Source: Streptomyces sp. R44
Lineage (GTDB): Bacteria > Actinomycetota > Actinomycetes > Streptomycetales > Streptomycetaceae
Length of the DNA stretch: 64,000 nucleotides
NCBI RefSeq assembly: GCF_041053105.1
Contig: NZ_CP163444.1
Coordinates: 6,790,501-6,854,500 of the forward strand
Direction: 5' to 3'
Shown here: positions 9,824 to 17,519 of the stretch, piece by piece
Numbering within the stretch: position 1 is the stretch's first letter
Layout: every line of letters starts with the position of its first letter
Translations under genes and position numbers: made by a program
Notes under the pieces: model-generated
What the model was told of the DNA's origin: nothing
Databases searched by the model: none
Seen by the model: the letters and a program-made list of their open reading frames with translations, nothing else

Positions 9824-11281
9824 TCAGTCCTCGCGCAGGGCCTCGACGGCCTCGCGGACGCGCTTGCCGTAGTCGGCGTCGGCGGCGGCGAAGTGCGCGA
9901 GGTTCTTCTCGATGACGTCCTCGCGGGACACCTGGGACAGACCGCCGGCGATGTTGGCGATCAGGCGCTTCTTCTCGTCCTCGGACATCAGGCGGTAGAG
10001 CTCGCCGGCCTGGAAGAAGTCGTCGTCCTTGGTGTGCGCGGGCGCCTCGTGGGTGCCGGTCCAGCCGTGGATGGCGAGCGGCGCGGAGAGCGCGGCGTCC
10101 GTCTGGGCCGGGCCCTGGTACGAGTTGGGCTCGTAGTTCTTGTCGTGGCGCGAGCCGTTGCGCAGCGCCATGGCGCCGTCGCGGCCGTAGTTCTGCGCGG
10201 TCGTGGCCTTGGGGGCGTTGACCGGCAGCAGGGTGTGGTTCACGCCGAGGCGGTACCGGTGGGCGTCCGCGTAGGCGAAGAGACGGCCCTGGAGCATCTT
10301 GTCCGGCGAGGGACCGATGCCCGGCACGAAGTTGTTCGGGGAGAACGCGGCCTGCTCGACCTCGGCGAAGACGTTCTCCGGGTTGCGGTCGAGGACCAGG
10401 CGGCCCACGCGCTGCAGCGGGTAGTCGCTGTGCGGCCACACCTTGGTGAGGTCGAACGGGTTGAAGCGGTACTCCGCGGCCTCGGCGGCCGGCATGATCT
10501 GCACGTACAGGGTCCACGAGGGGTTCACACCGCGCTCGATGGCCTGGAGCAGGTCGGTCTGGTGCGAGTTGGCGTCCTTGCCGACGAGCTCGGCGGCCTG
10601 CTCGGCGGAGAGGGAGCGGATGCCCTGGTTCGTCTTGAAGTGGTACTTGACGAAGAAGGCCTCGCCCGCCTCGTTGGTCCACTGGTAGGTGTGCGAGCCG
10701 TAGCCGTTCATGTGACGGTACGAGGCCGGGATGCCGCGGTCGCCCATGAGCCAGGTGATCTGGTGGGTGGCCTCGGGGGCGTGCGCCCAGAAGTCCCAGA
10801 CGTTGTCCGGCTCCTGCTTGCCCGTGAAGGGGTCGCGCTTCTGGGAGTGGATGAAGTCGGGGAACTTGATCGGGTCCTTGATGAAGAACACCGGGGTGTT
10901 GTTGCCGACGAGGTCGTAGTTGCCCTCTTCGGTGTAGAACTTCAGGGCGAAACCGCGGGGGTCGCGCACCGCGTCCGCGCCGCCGAGCGAGTCGGCCACG
11001 GTGGAGAAGCGGAGGAAGGTCTCGGTCTTCTTGCCGACCTCACCGAGGAAGTCCGCCTTGGTGTACGCGGTGACGTCGTCGGTCACCTCGAAGTAGCCGT
11101 ACGCGCCGGAACCGCGGGCGTGCACCACGCGCTCCGGGATCCGCTCACGGTTGAAGCGCGCGAGCTTCTCCAGCAGGTGCTGGTCCTGGAGGAGGAGAGG
11201 GCCACCGACGCCGGCGGTGGCGGAGTTCTGGTTGTCGGCGACGGGGGCGCCGGACTCGGTCGTAAGCACGCGCTTCGACAT
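9824..11281 (-). CDS. Heme catalase (monofunctional, small-subunit type)
   Basis: A 485-aa cytoplasmic catalase that converts H2O2 to water and oxygen. Active-site and heme signatures are present: the catalytic His in [16 protein letters not shown], the Asn region [20 protein letters not shown], and the heme-ligand Tyr in [17 protein letters not shown]. Length and sequence fit the small-subunit clade 3 enzymes. The ATG at 11281 is chosen because GGAAGG lies 7 bases upstream and the family N-terminus is MSKRVLTT. It lies on the same strand as hyi-glxR but is separated from them by a hairpin and has its own promoter with a TCAAC-N5-GTTGA site. The context suggests it detoxifies H2O2 made by urate oxidase. 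Confidence 0.96.
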   Translation of the reverse strand: MSKRVLTTESGAPVADNQNSATAGVGGPLLLQDQHLLEKLARFNRERIPERVVHARGSGAYGYFEVTDDVTAYTKADFLGEVGKKTETFLRFSTVADSLGGADAVRDPRGFALKFYTEEGNYDLVGNNTPVFFIKDPIKFPDFIHSQKRDPFTGKQEPDNVWDFWAHAPEATHQITWLMGDRGIPASYRHMNGYGSHTYQWTNEAGEAFFVKYHFKTNQGIRSLSAEQAAELVGKDANSHQTDLLQAIERGVNPSWTLYVQIMPAAEAAEYRFNPFDLTKVWPHSDYPLQRVGRLVLDRNPENVFAEVEQAAFSPNNFVPGIGPSPDKMLQGRLFAYADAHRYRLGVNHTLLPVNAPKATTAQNYGRDGAMALRNGSRHDKNYEPNSYQGPAQTDAALSAPLAIHGWTGTHEAPAHTKDDDFFQAGELYRLMSEDEKKRLIANIAGGLSQVSREDVIEKNLAHFAAADADYGKRVREAVEALRED

Positions 11282-11346
11282 CGTGACCTTCCGTACGGGA
11301 GCTCTGCTGACGGTCCGAGGAGCGTAAATTCGGCTCGAACAGCACG

Positions 11347-11361
11347 TCAACAGTTTGTTGA
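11347..11361 (-). promoter_or_regulatory. TCAAC-N5-GTTGA palindrome upstream of catalase
   Basis: TCAACAAACTGTTGA on the coding (minus) strand, 66 bp before the catalase start. It matches sites before uraD (14080), aceB (29283) and allB (42140) in arms and spacing. Confidence 0.7.
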
Positions 11362-11376
11362 AAATGAAGTGTGGTG

Positions 11377-11439
11377 TTCCGGTCGGCGGCGACGCCTGGG
11401 CGCGACAGGACAGGTTGTCAGCGCCGCCGCCGACCGGAA
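11377..11439 (-). terminator. Large hairpin after glxR
   Basis: Perfect 15-bp arms TTCCGGTCGGCGGCG (11377-11391) and CGCCGCCGACCGGAA (11425-11439) enclose a 33-nt loop. The hairpin lies 30 bp beyond the glxR stop and upstream of the catalase promoter, so it probably ends the hyi-glxR transcript. Confidence 0.75.
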
Positions 11440-11468
11440 ATCAGGGGCCCCGGTGAAGGGGCGGAGGG

Positions 11469-12359
11469 TCAGACCTGCTGGCCGGAGAGGCGCTCGACGG
11501 CGCGCAGCAGGGCCGAGTGGTCCAGGCCGCCGTCACCCTGCGCGCGCAGCGAGGCGACGAGCTGGGCGACGACCGCGCCGACCGGGAGGGCCGCACCGAC
11601 GTTGCGGGCGGCGTCGGTGACGATGCCCATGTCCTTGTGGTGCAGGTCGATCCGGAAGCCGGGCTTGAAGTCCCGGTTCAGGAAGTTGTCCTTCTTGCGG
11701 GTCAGCACGGTCGAGCCGGCCAGACCGCCGTTGAGGACGTCGAGGGCGGCCTGGAGGTTCACGCCGGACTTCTCGAGGAAGACGACGGCCTCGGCGCAGG
11801 CCTGGATGTTGACCGCGACGATCAGCTGGTTGGCGGCCTTCACCGTCTGGCCGGAGCCGTGCGGGCCACAGAGCACGATGGTCTTGCCGAGGGCCTCCAG
11901 GATCGGGAGGGCCTCGTCGAAGTCGGCCTGCTCGCCGCCGACCATGATCGAGAGGACGGCCTCGATGGCGCCGGCCTCGCCGCCGGAGACGGGGGCGTCG
12001 ATGACGCGGATGCCCTTCTCCTTGGCGTTCTTGGCCAGGTCGACGGAGGTCTGCGGGGTGATCGAGGACATGTCCACGATCAGCGCGCCCTGCTTGGCGT
12101 TCTCCAGGATGCCCTCGGGGCCGTAGGAGATGGCCTCGACGTGCGGGGAGGCGGGCACCATCGTGATGATGACGTCGGCGTCCTTGACGGCCTCGGCGAT
12201 CGAGCCCGCGGCGGTGCCGCCGGCCTTGGCCAGGCGGTCCAGCTTGTCCTGCTCCAGCGTGAAGCCGGTGACCGAGTAGCCGGCCTTCAGGAGGTTCTCG
12301 GACATGGGGGAGCCCATGATGCCGAGGCCGATCCAAGCGATCTTGGGGAGGTTGCTCAT
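11469..12359 (-). CDS. glxR: 2-hydroxy-3-oxopropionate (tartronate semialdehyde) reductase
   Basis: A 296-aa beta-hydroxyacid dehydrogenase that reduces tartronate semialdehyde, the Gcl product, to D-glycerate with NAD(P)H. It shows the Rossmann motif IAWIGLGIMGSPMSENL at residues 7-23, the substrate-binding DAPVSGGEAGA and the catalytic-lysine segment KAANQLIVA. The ATG at 12359 gives the family N-terminus MSNLPKIAWIG, with GAGAGGCAC just upstream. It follows hyi by 44 bp on the same strand and is probably co-transcribed from the hyi promoter. Confidence 0.96.
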   Translation of the reverse strand: MSNLPKIAWIGLGIMGSPMSENLLKAGYSVTGFTLEQDKLDRLAKAGGTAAGSIAEAVKDADVIITMVPASPHVEAISYGPEGILENAKQGALIVDMSSITPQTSVDLAKNAKEKGIRVIDAPVSGGEAGAIEAVLSIMVGGEQADFDEALPILEALGKTIVLCGPHGSGQTVKAANQLIVAVNIQACAEAVVFLEKSGVNLQAALDVLNGGLAGSTVLTRKKDNFLNRDFKPGFRIDLHHKDMGIVTDAARNVGAALPVGAVVAQLVASLRAQGDGGLDHSALLRAVERLSGQQV

Positions 12360-12403
12360 GAGGGTGCCTCTCAAAACAAGGTGGTACGGGGAGGGGGCCT
12401 GCG

Positions 12404-13237
12404 TCAGCGGGCGGGGCGAGCCTCGGCCGGCAGCCATTCGAAGGACGCGGCGGCGTCGGCGGCCTTGTACTCCAGGCCGACCCAGCCGTCGTAACCGGCC
12501 TTCTTCAGCTCGTCGAGGAGCTGCTCCAGGGGGAGCTCGCCGGTGCCCGGCGCGCCGCGGCCCGGCTTGTCGGCGATCTGCACGTGGCCGGTCTTGTCGG
12601 CGTACTGTGCGATGACCGCGCTGACGTCCTCGCCGTTCATGGCCAGGTGGTAGATGTCGAGCAGGAACTTCGCGTTCCCGAGGCCCGTGGCGGCGTTGAC
12701 CTTGTCGACGATCTCGATCGCGGAGGGGGCGCTCACCAGCGGGTAGAGCGGCGACTCCGGCTTGTTGAGGGTCTCGACGAGGAGGATCGCGCCGATGCGG
12801 TCGGCCGCGCGGGCGGCCAGGACCAGGTTCTCCAGGGCGAGGGTGTCCTGGATCTGCGGGTCCACGCCGTCGACGCGGTTGCCGTAGAGCGCGTTGAGCG
12901 CCTTGCAGCCCACCGAGGCGGCGAAGTCGGCGGCGACCTCGATGTTGGCGCGGAAGCGGTCCGACTCCTCCCCGGGCACGGAGAGGGCTCCGCGGTCCGG
13001 GCCGGGGAGCTGGCCGGCGTAGAAGTTCAGGCCCACCAGCTGGGTGCCGGCGTCCTCAAGAGCCTTCTTGAGGGCGTCGAGCTCACTCTGCTCGGGGGTG
13101 GCGGTGTCGATCCAGGGCCACCACAGCTCGACCGCGGTGAAGCCCGCCGCGGCGGCGGCCGCGGGGCGCTCCAGGAGCGGGAGTTCCGTGAAGAGGATCG
13201 ACAGGTTCACATCGAAGCGCTGGTCCGTGTATCCCAT
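12404..13237 (-). CDS. hyi: Hydroxypyruvate isomerase (TIM-barrel)
   Basis: A 277-aa xylose-isomerase-like TIM barrel that interconverts hydroxypyruvate and tartronate semialdehyde. Metal and catalytic residues are visible in LLVETLNKPES, FLLDIYHLAMNGED, HVQIADKPGRGAPGTGE and GLEYKA. It is the first gene of the hyi-glxR unit. The ATG at 13237 has AAGGAGCG 10 bases upstream. The putative AllR operator (13253-13288) begins only 15 bp upstream of this start, overlapping the ribosome-binding region. A related sugar or keto-acid substrate cannot be fully excluded, but the gcl/glxR context supports Hyi. Confidence 0.95.
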   Translation of the reverse strand: MGYTDQRFDVNLSILFTELPLLERPAAAAAAGFTAVELWWPWIDTATPEQSELDALKKALEDAGTQLVGLNFYAGQLPGPDRGALSVPGEESDRFRANIEVAADFAASVGCKALNALYGNRVDGVDPQIQDTLALENLVLAARAADRIGAILLVETLNKPESPLYPLVSAPSAIEIVDKVNAATGLGNAKFLLDIYHLAMNGEDVSAVIAQYADKTGHVQIADKPGRGAPGTGELPLEQLLDELKKAGYDGWVGLEYKAADAAASFEWLPAEARPAR

Positions 13238-13252
13238 GAGGGGCGGCGCTCC

Positions 13253-13288
13253 TTCCGTATTGCGGAAGTAAGTTTCTGTCTGACGGAA
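13253..13288. promoter_or_regulatory. Tandem 15-bp palindromes upstream of hyi (putative AllR operator)
   Basis: TTCCGTATTGCGGAA (13253-13267, perfect palindrome) and TTCTGTCTGACGGAA (13274-13288) are separated by 6 bp (GTAAGT). Layout and spacing are identical to the sites before gcl, aceB and allB. It lies in the divergent region between hyi and the thiamine-binding-like gene and could act on both. Confidence 0.75.
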
Positions 13289-13374
13289 TGTTGCAAGGCG
13301 GGTGACGCACTTGTCAAGAGGTCCCCGCAGGTCCGGGGCTCCCGTAGGGCCGGGTGGGGCCGTAGCGTGGGGCC

Positions 13375-13629
13375 ATGGAGCGTTTGAGAGTGGAGTTCAC
13401 CACCGAGCCGTTCGACCTCGACGAGGCGCCGGCGCACGCGGTCGTGGCTCGCGAGGTCATCCAGTCGGCCGAGCTGGACGCGGTCGACGTCGGCCCCTTC
13501 GGCAACACGGCGGAAGGCGGCGCCGACGCGGTGCTCACCGCCGTCGACGCCCTGCTGCGCAAGTCGCTCGCGGCCGGCGCCACGCGCGTCTCGCTCCAGG
13601 TCAACGTGATCGGGGAGGGCGAGAAGTGA
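13375..13629 (+). CDS. Thiamine-binding-like protein (MTH1187/DUF77 family)
   Basis: An 84-aa ferredoxin-like-fold protein. The family signature is VGPFGNTAEGGADAVLTAV followed by a helix and ATRVSLQVNV, matching the G-P-x-G-x-x-x-E-G pattern of MTH1187/DUF77 proteins, some of which bind thiamine. The ATG at 13375 is followed by RLRVEFTTEPF as beta-1. Its stop overlaps the start of the next gene (GTGA), implying translational coupling with the HTH protein. It sits beside genes of the ThDP enzyme Gcl. Ligand and role are unproven. Confidence 0.7.
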   Translation: MERLRVEFTTEPFDLDEAPAHAVVAREVIQSAELDAVDVGPFGNTAEGGADAVLTAVDALLRKSLAAGATRVSLQVNVIGEGEK

Positions 13630-14012
13630 GCGAGCACCCCTTGGTCGCGGCGGTGAAGCCCCTGGTGGACGCCATGGGCGCCGAGCTCCTGGTCCCCGCG
13701 CAGGCGGAGGGCGACGACGTCGTCCTGTCCTGGGACGGCGAGGACGTGCTCGCCGTGCGTCTGCCGCAGCTCTCGGACTCCCTGGACCACATCCTCGCGG
13801 CGATGGAGCGGCGGCACGGGATGCCGCTGGCCGAACTGGACCGGAAGGCGAAGCAGGAGGTCGTCCGGATACTGGAGGCACGGGGTGCCTTCTCCGTGCG
13901 CCATGGAGTGGAGACGGTGGCGGGCGCGCTCGGTGTCAGCCGCTTCACCGTGTACAACTACCTGAACAGGGAGACCGCCCTGAACAGGGAAAAGGCCGCC
14001 AAGAGCGAGTAG
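13626..14012 (+). CDS. Fis-like helix-turn-helix regulatory protein
   Basis: A 128-aa protein. Residues about 1-55 form a small alpha/beta region (GDDVVLSWDGEDVLAVRLP); residues about 70-118 form a Fis/HTH_8-like DNA-binding end (KQEVVRILEARGAF, then VETVAGALGVSRFTVYNYLN). The GTG start at 13626 overlaps the upstream stop by 4 bp. Similar small HTH proteins lie beside urate genes in other streptomycetes as I recall, but I cannot name a characterised member. It is a candidate binder of the TCAAC-N5-GTTGA motif, which occurs just downstream, before uraD. A terminator follows it. Confidence 0.72.
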   Translation: MSEHPLVAAVKPLVDAMGAELLVPAQAEGDDVVLSWDGEDVLAVRLPQLSDSLDHILAAMERRHGMPLAELDRKAKQEVVRILEARGAFSVRHGVETVAGALGVSRFTVYNYLNRETALNREKAAKSE

Positions 14013-14031
14013 TTGATCATGTTCGGGCCGT

Positions 14032-14065
14032 AAGCCGTCGTCCAGATGTCGGGACGACGGCTTTT
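14032..14065 (+). terminator. Intrinsic terminator with T-tract
   Basis: A perfect 12-bp stem AAGCCGTCGTCC (14032-14043) / GGACGACGGCTT (14052-14063) with an 8-nt loop, followed by a short T run. It closes the thiamine-binding-like/HTH unit and insulates the uraD promoter. Confidence 0.9.
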
Positions 14066-14079
14066 GTATGGCCGAGTTT

Positions 14080-14094
14080 TCAACAAAGTGTTGA
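14080..14094 (+). promoter_or_regulatory. TCAAC-N5-GTTGA palindrome upstream of uraD
   Basis: TCAACAAAGTGTTGA, perfect 5-bp arms, 74 bp before the uraD start and directly after the preceding terminator. It is the only conspicuous palindrome in the uraD-hiuH-uox promoter region. Confidence 0.72.
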
Positions 14095-14168
14095 CGTTGT
14101 GTTGCGGAGGGCGTTAGCTATCCGCAGCCCGTCCGACGCACAGCGAAAAACAGCCACGGAGGCTTCCC

Positions 14169-14702
14169 GTGACTTCAGGTACGACACCGGGCCTCACCCG
14201 GTTCAACACCTCCTCGGACAGCGAGGCCGTCGCCGCGCTCCACGAGGTGTGTTCCAGTTCGGCGTGGGGGAGCAAGGTCCTCGCCCAGCGCCCGTACTCC
14301 ACCGCCGAAGCCCTCTTCCTCGCCAGCGACGCCGCCATGGCCGAGCTGACCACCGAGGACCTGGCCGAGGCGATGGCGGGGCACCCGCCGATCGGTCGTC
14401 CGAAGGCAGGGGACCCGACCTCCTCCCGCGAACAGAGCGGGATGGCCGGCGCCTCCGCGGAGCTCAAGGCCGAGATGCTCGAACTCAACCTGGCCTACCA
14501 GGACAAGTTCGGTCATGTCTTCCTCATCTGCGCCACCGGCAGGACCGGCGAGCAGATGCGCGACGCGGTCCGGGACCGGATCGGCAACTCGCCCGAACAG
14601 GAGCGGGAGATCGTCCGCACCGAACTGGGCAAGATCAACCGCATCCGGCTGACCCGTCTCGTAGAGACCCCCGAGACCCCCGAGGAAGAGAGCTCCCGAT
14701 GA
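14169..14702 (+). CDS. uraD: OHCU decarboxylase
   Basis: A 177-aa 2-oxo-4-hydroxy-4-carboxy-5-ureidoimidazoline decarboxylase, which makes S-allantoin in the third step of urate breakdown. The active-site segments GHPPIGRPK (catalytic His) and SREQSGM (Glu) are present, with the all-helical family pattern throughout. The GTG start at 14169 has CGGAGG about 6 bases upstream. It is the first gene of the uraD-hiuH-uox-permease-deaminase run, and its stop overlaps the hiuH start (ATGA). Confidence 0.95.
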   Translation: MTSGTTPGLTRFNTSSDSEAVAALHEVCSSSAWGSKVLAQRPYSTAEALFLASDAAMAELTTEDLAEAMAGHPPIGRPKAGDPTSSREQSGMAGASAELKAEMLELNLAYQDKFGHVFLICATGRTGEQMRDAVRDRIGNSPEQEREIVRTELGKINRIRLTRLVETPETPEEESSR

Positions 14703-15088
14703 GCACCGACACCACCGCCTCGGTGTCCACACACATCCTGGACACCAGCATCGGCCGTCCGGCCGAGGGCGTGGCCATCACGCTCGCGGCCCGCAGCGGC
14801 TCCGACGCGGAGTGGGTCACGCTCGGCGGCTCCGCCACCGACGCGGACGGGCGCTGCAAGGACCTGCCGGCGCTGCCGGAAGAAACCACCCACGTACGTC
14901 TCGACTTCGAGACCGAGACGTACTTCGCCAAGAAGCAAGCCGAGGCGCAGCAGGACGCCCCCCGCGTAAGGGACAGCGGTGCGTTCTTCCCGGAGGTGGC
15001 GATCACGTTCGCCGTCAAGCCGGGCGAGCACTACCACGTACCGCTGCTGCTCAACCCGTTCGGCTACTCCGTTTACCGAGGGAGCTAG
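14699..15088 (+). CDS. uraH: 5-hydroxyisourate hydrolase (transthyretin-like)
   Basis: A 129-aa transthyretin-related enzyme that hydrolyses 5-hydroxyisourate, the Uox product, to OHCU. It shows the N-terminal THILDTSIGRPAEGV motif with its catalytic His, and the C-terminal YRGS signature (YSVYRGS at the very end) that separates the enzyme from animal transthyretin. A central stretch (KKQAEAQQDAPRVRDSG) is a little longer and more polar than in many homologues. It overlaps uraD by 4 bp and is followed after 5 bp by uox. Confidence 0.95.
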   Translation: MSTDTTASVSTHILDTSIGRPAEGVAITLAARSGSDAEWVTLGGSATDADGRCKDLPALPEETTHVRLDFETETYFAKKQAEAQQDAPRVRDSGAFFPEVAITFAVKPGEHYHVPLLLNPFGYSVYRGS

Positions 15089-15093
15089 CAGAC

Positions 15094-16017
15094 ATGCCCA
15101 CGATTCTCGGCCAGAACCAGTACGGCAAAGCAGAGAACCGCGTCGTCAAGATCACGCGGGACGGCGCCACCCACCACATCAAGGACCTGAACGTCTCCGT
15201 CGCCCTCTCCGGCGACCTCGACGACGTCCACCTCACCGGCTCGAACGCCCACTGCCTCCCCACCGACACGACGAAGAACACCGTCTTCGCGTTCGCCAAG
15301 GAGTACGGCATCGAGTCCGCCGAGCAGTTCGGCATCCACCTCGCCCGCCACTTCGTGACGAGCCAGGAGCCGATCAAGAAGGCGCGCATCCGGATCGAGG
15401 AGTACGCGTGGGAGCGCATCGCCTCCTCCGACGCCAACTCCAAGTTCATCGGGTCCGACGAGGTCAACCACTCCTTCGCCCGCAAGGGCCAGGAGACCCG
15501 CGTCTCGCAGATCACCTACGACGGCGAGAAGTGGGAGGTCATCTCCGGCCTCAAGGACCTCGTCGTCATGAACTCCACCAACTCGGAGTTCTGGGGCTAC
15601 ATCAAGGACCAGTACACGACGCTCCAGGAGGCGTACGACCGCATCCTGGCCACCCAGGTGTCCGGTCGCTGGCGGTTCAACTGGACCGACGACGACCAGC
15701 GCATGCCCAACTGGGAGCGGTCCTACGAGCAGACCAGGAAGCACATGCTCGAGGCCTTCTCGGAGACGTACTCGTACTCCCTCCAGCAGACGCTGTACCA
15801 GATGGCCACGCGCATCATCAACCACCGCTCGGAGATCGACGAAGTCCGCTTCTCGCTCCCGAACAAGCACCACTTCCTGGTGGACCTCGAGCCCTTCGGC
15901 CTGAAGAACGACAACGAGGTCTACTACGCCGCCGACCGCATGTACGGCCTCATCGAGGCCACCGTCCTCCGCGACGGAGCCACGGCGCAGATCCCGGTCG
16001 ACATGACCAACCTCTAA
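15094..16017 (+). CDS. uox: Urate oxidase (uricase)
   Basis: A 307-aa cofactor-free urate oxidase that converts urate and O2 to 5-hydroxyisourate and H2O2. Two T-fold repeats are seen. Key segments are KITRDGATHHIKDLNV with the active-site Lys, TDTTKNTVFAFAK with the Thr of the Lys-Thr dyad, NSTNSEFWGYIKDQYTTL and the C-terminal NKHHFLVDLEPFGL. The ATG at 15094 follows the hiuH stop by 5 bp, with GAGGGAGC upstream. Its H2O2 by-product explains the co-regulated catalase. Confidence 0.97.
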   Translation: MPTILGQNQYGKAENRVVKITRDGATHHIKDLNVSVALSGDLDDVHLTGSNAHCLPTDTTKNTVFAFAKEYGIESAEQFGIHLARHFVTSQEPIKKARIRIEEYAWERIASSDANSKFIGSDEVNHSFARKGQETRVSQITYDGEKWEVISGLKDLVVMNSTNSEFWGYIKDQYTTLQEAYDRILATQVSGRWRFNWTDDDQRMPNWERSYEQTRKHMLEAFSETYSYSLQQTLYQMATRIINHRSEIDEVRFSLPNKHHFLVDLEPFGLKNDNEVYYAADRMYGLIEATVLRDGATAQIPVDMTNL

Positions 16018-16052
16018 GCGGCATCCGCGTCACCGGACCGGAGGGAACAACA

Positions 16053-17471
16053 ATGGCTCAGCCTGCAAAGGGGCCGGCAAACGCCGAAGGCCCGTGTTCC
16101 ACCCCTCCGTCCACCACCGCCTCGGCAGCGGCCGAGTGCCACCCGGTGGACGAAAAGCTCCCCGCCTCGCGGCTCGTCCCCGCGGCACTCCAGCACATCG
16201 CCGCCATGTACGCCGGCGTCGTCACCCCTCCGCTGATCATCGGCCAGGCCGTCGGCCTGGACGCCGCAGGAATGACCCGGCTCATCGCGGCCAGCCTGCT
16301 CATCGCCGGCTGCGCGACCATCCTGCAGACCCTCGGCCTCGGACGCTTCGCCGGCAACCGGCTCCCGTTCGTCAACGCCGCCTCGTCCGCCGGCATCGCC
16401 CCGATGCTCGCCATCGCCGAGACCAGCGCCCCCGGGCACCAGCTCCCCGCCATCTACGGCGCGGTGATGGTCGCCGGAGTCTTCTGCCTCGCCGTCGGAC
16501 CCTTCTTCGGCAGGCTCCTGCGCTTCTTCCCGCCGCTCGTCACCGGCGTCGTGATCACCCTCATCGGGGTCACCCTGATGCCCGTCCCCGTCGGCTGGGC
16601 CCAGGGCGGCGACAAGACCGCCGCCGACTTCGGCGCCATGAAGTACCTGGCACTCGCCGGCTTCACCCTCGTCGTCATCCTGCTCTTCCAGCGCTTCGGC
16701 AAGGGCTTCGTCAAGCAGATCGCCCTGCTGCTCGGTCTGCTCATCGGCACCCTCGCCGCGATCCCGTTCGGGATGGCCGACTTCAGCGCCCTGCGCGAAG
16801 CGCCCGTCGCGGCCCTGCCCGCCCCCTTCGCCTTCGGCGCCCCCGAGTTCCAGCCCGCCGCGATCCTCTCCCTGTGCATCGTGATGCTGGTCCTGATGAC
16901 CGAGTCCAGCGCCGGCATGCTCGCCCTCGGCGAGATCTGCGAGCGCCGCAGCGACGGGAAGACCATCACCCGGGGCCTGCGCACCGACGGCATCGCCACC
17001 CTGCTCGGCCCCGTCTTCGGCGGCTTCCCGACCTCCGCCTTCGCGCAGAACGTCGGCGTCGTCTCGCTGACCCGGGTCCGCTCCCGGTACGTGGTCGCCG
17101 TCGCCGGCGGCGCCCTGCTCGTCCTCGGCGCCTTCCCGGTCCTCGGCGCGGTCGTCTCCATGGTCCCGATGCCCGTCCTCGGCGGCGCCGGCATCGTCCT
17201 CTTCGGTTCGATCGCGGTCAGCGGCATCCGTACCCTCTCCGAGGCCGGACTCGACGACAGCTCCAACATCATCCTGGTGGCCGTCGCGCTCGGAGCGGGC
17301 ATCATCCCGCTCGCCGCGCCCACCTTCTACGCGGACTTCCCGGCCTGGGCGCAGACCGTGCTCGGCTCCGGCATCAGCGCCGGTGCGCTCGTCGCGGTCC
17401 TGCTCAACCTGTTCTTCCACCATCTCGGCACCCGGAGCCGTCACGCGGCTCCGGCACTCAAATCCTCCTAG
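16053..17471 (+). CDS. NCS2-family purine (urate/xanthine) permease
   Basis: A 472-aa nucleobase:cation symporter-2 with about 14 membrane segments, starting after a 30-residue hydrophilic leader. Typical NCS2 elements are LQHIAAMYAGVVTPPLIIG (TM1), the TM8 region VLMTESSAGMLALGEI with its substrate-binding Glu, and SAFAQNVGVVSLTRVRSR (TM10). The position between uox and an 8-oxoguanine deaminase argues for urate, xanthine or an oxidised purine as substrate. The ATG at 16053 has GGAGGG 8 bases upstream. It is paralogous to the permease at 19211. Confidence 0.93.
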   Translation: MAQPAKGPANAEGPCSTPPSTTASAAAECHPVDEKLPASRLVPAALQHIAAMYAGVVTPPLIIGQAVGLDAAGMTRLIAASLLIAGCATILQTLGLGRFAGNRLPFVNAASSAGIAPMLAIAETSAPGHQLPAIYGAVMVAGVFCLAVGPFFGRLLRFFPPLVTGVVITLIGVTLMPVPVGWAQGGDKTAADFGAMKYLALAGFTLVVILLFQRFGKGFVKQIALLLGLLIGTLAAIPFGMADFSALREAPVAALPAPFAFGAPEFQPAAILSLCIVMLVLMTESSAGMLALGEICERRSDGKTITRGLRTDGIATLLGPVFGGFPTSAFAQNVGVVSLTRVRSRYVVAVAGGALLVLGAFPVLGAVVSMVPMPVLGGAGIVLFGSIAVSGIRTLSEAGLDDSSNIILVAVALGAGIIPLAAPTFYADFPAWAQTVLGSGISAGALVAVLLNLFFHHLGTRSRHAAPALKSS

Positions 17472-17519
17472 GGTCCTGCCGTGCCCACACCACCCCCGAG
17501 GAATGAAGGAAGCACCGCC

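Noticed and set aside
9455..11620. 721-codon plus-strand open frame through the catalase gene
   Set aside because: Mirror frame of the catalase; Val/Gly/Leu-rich with no recognisable domain.
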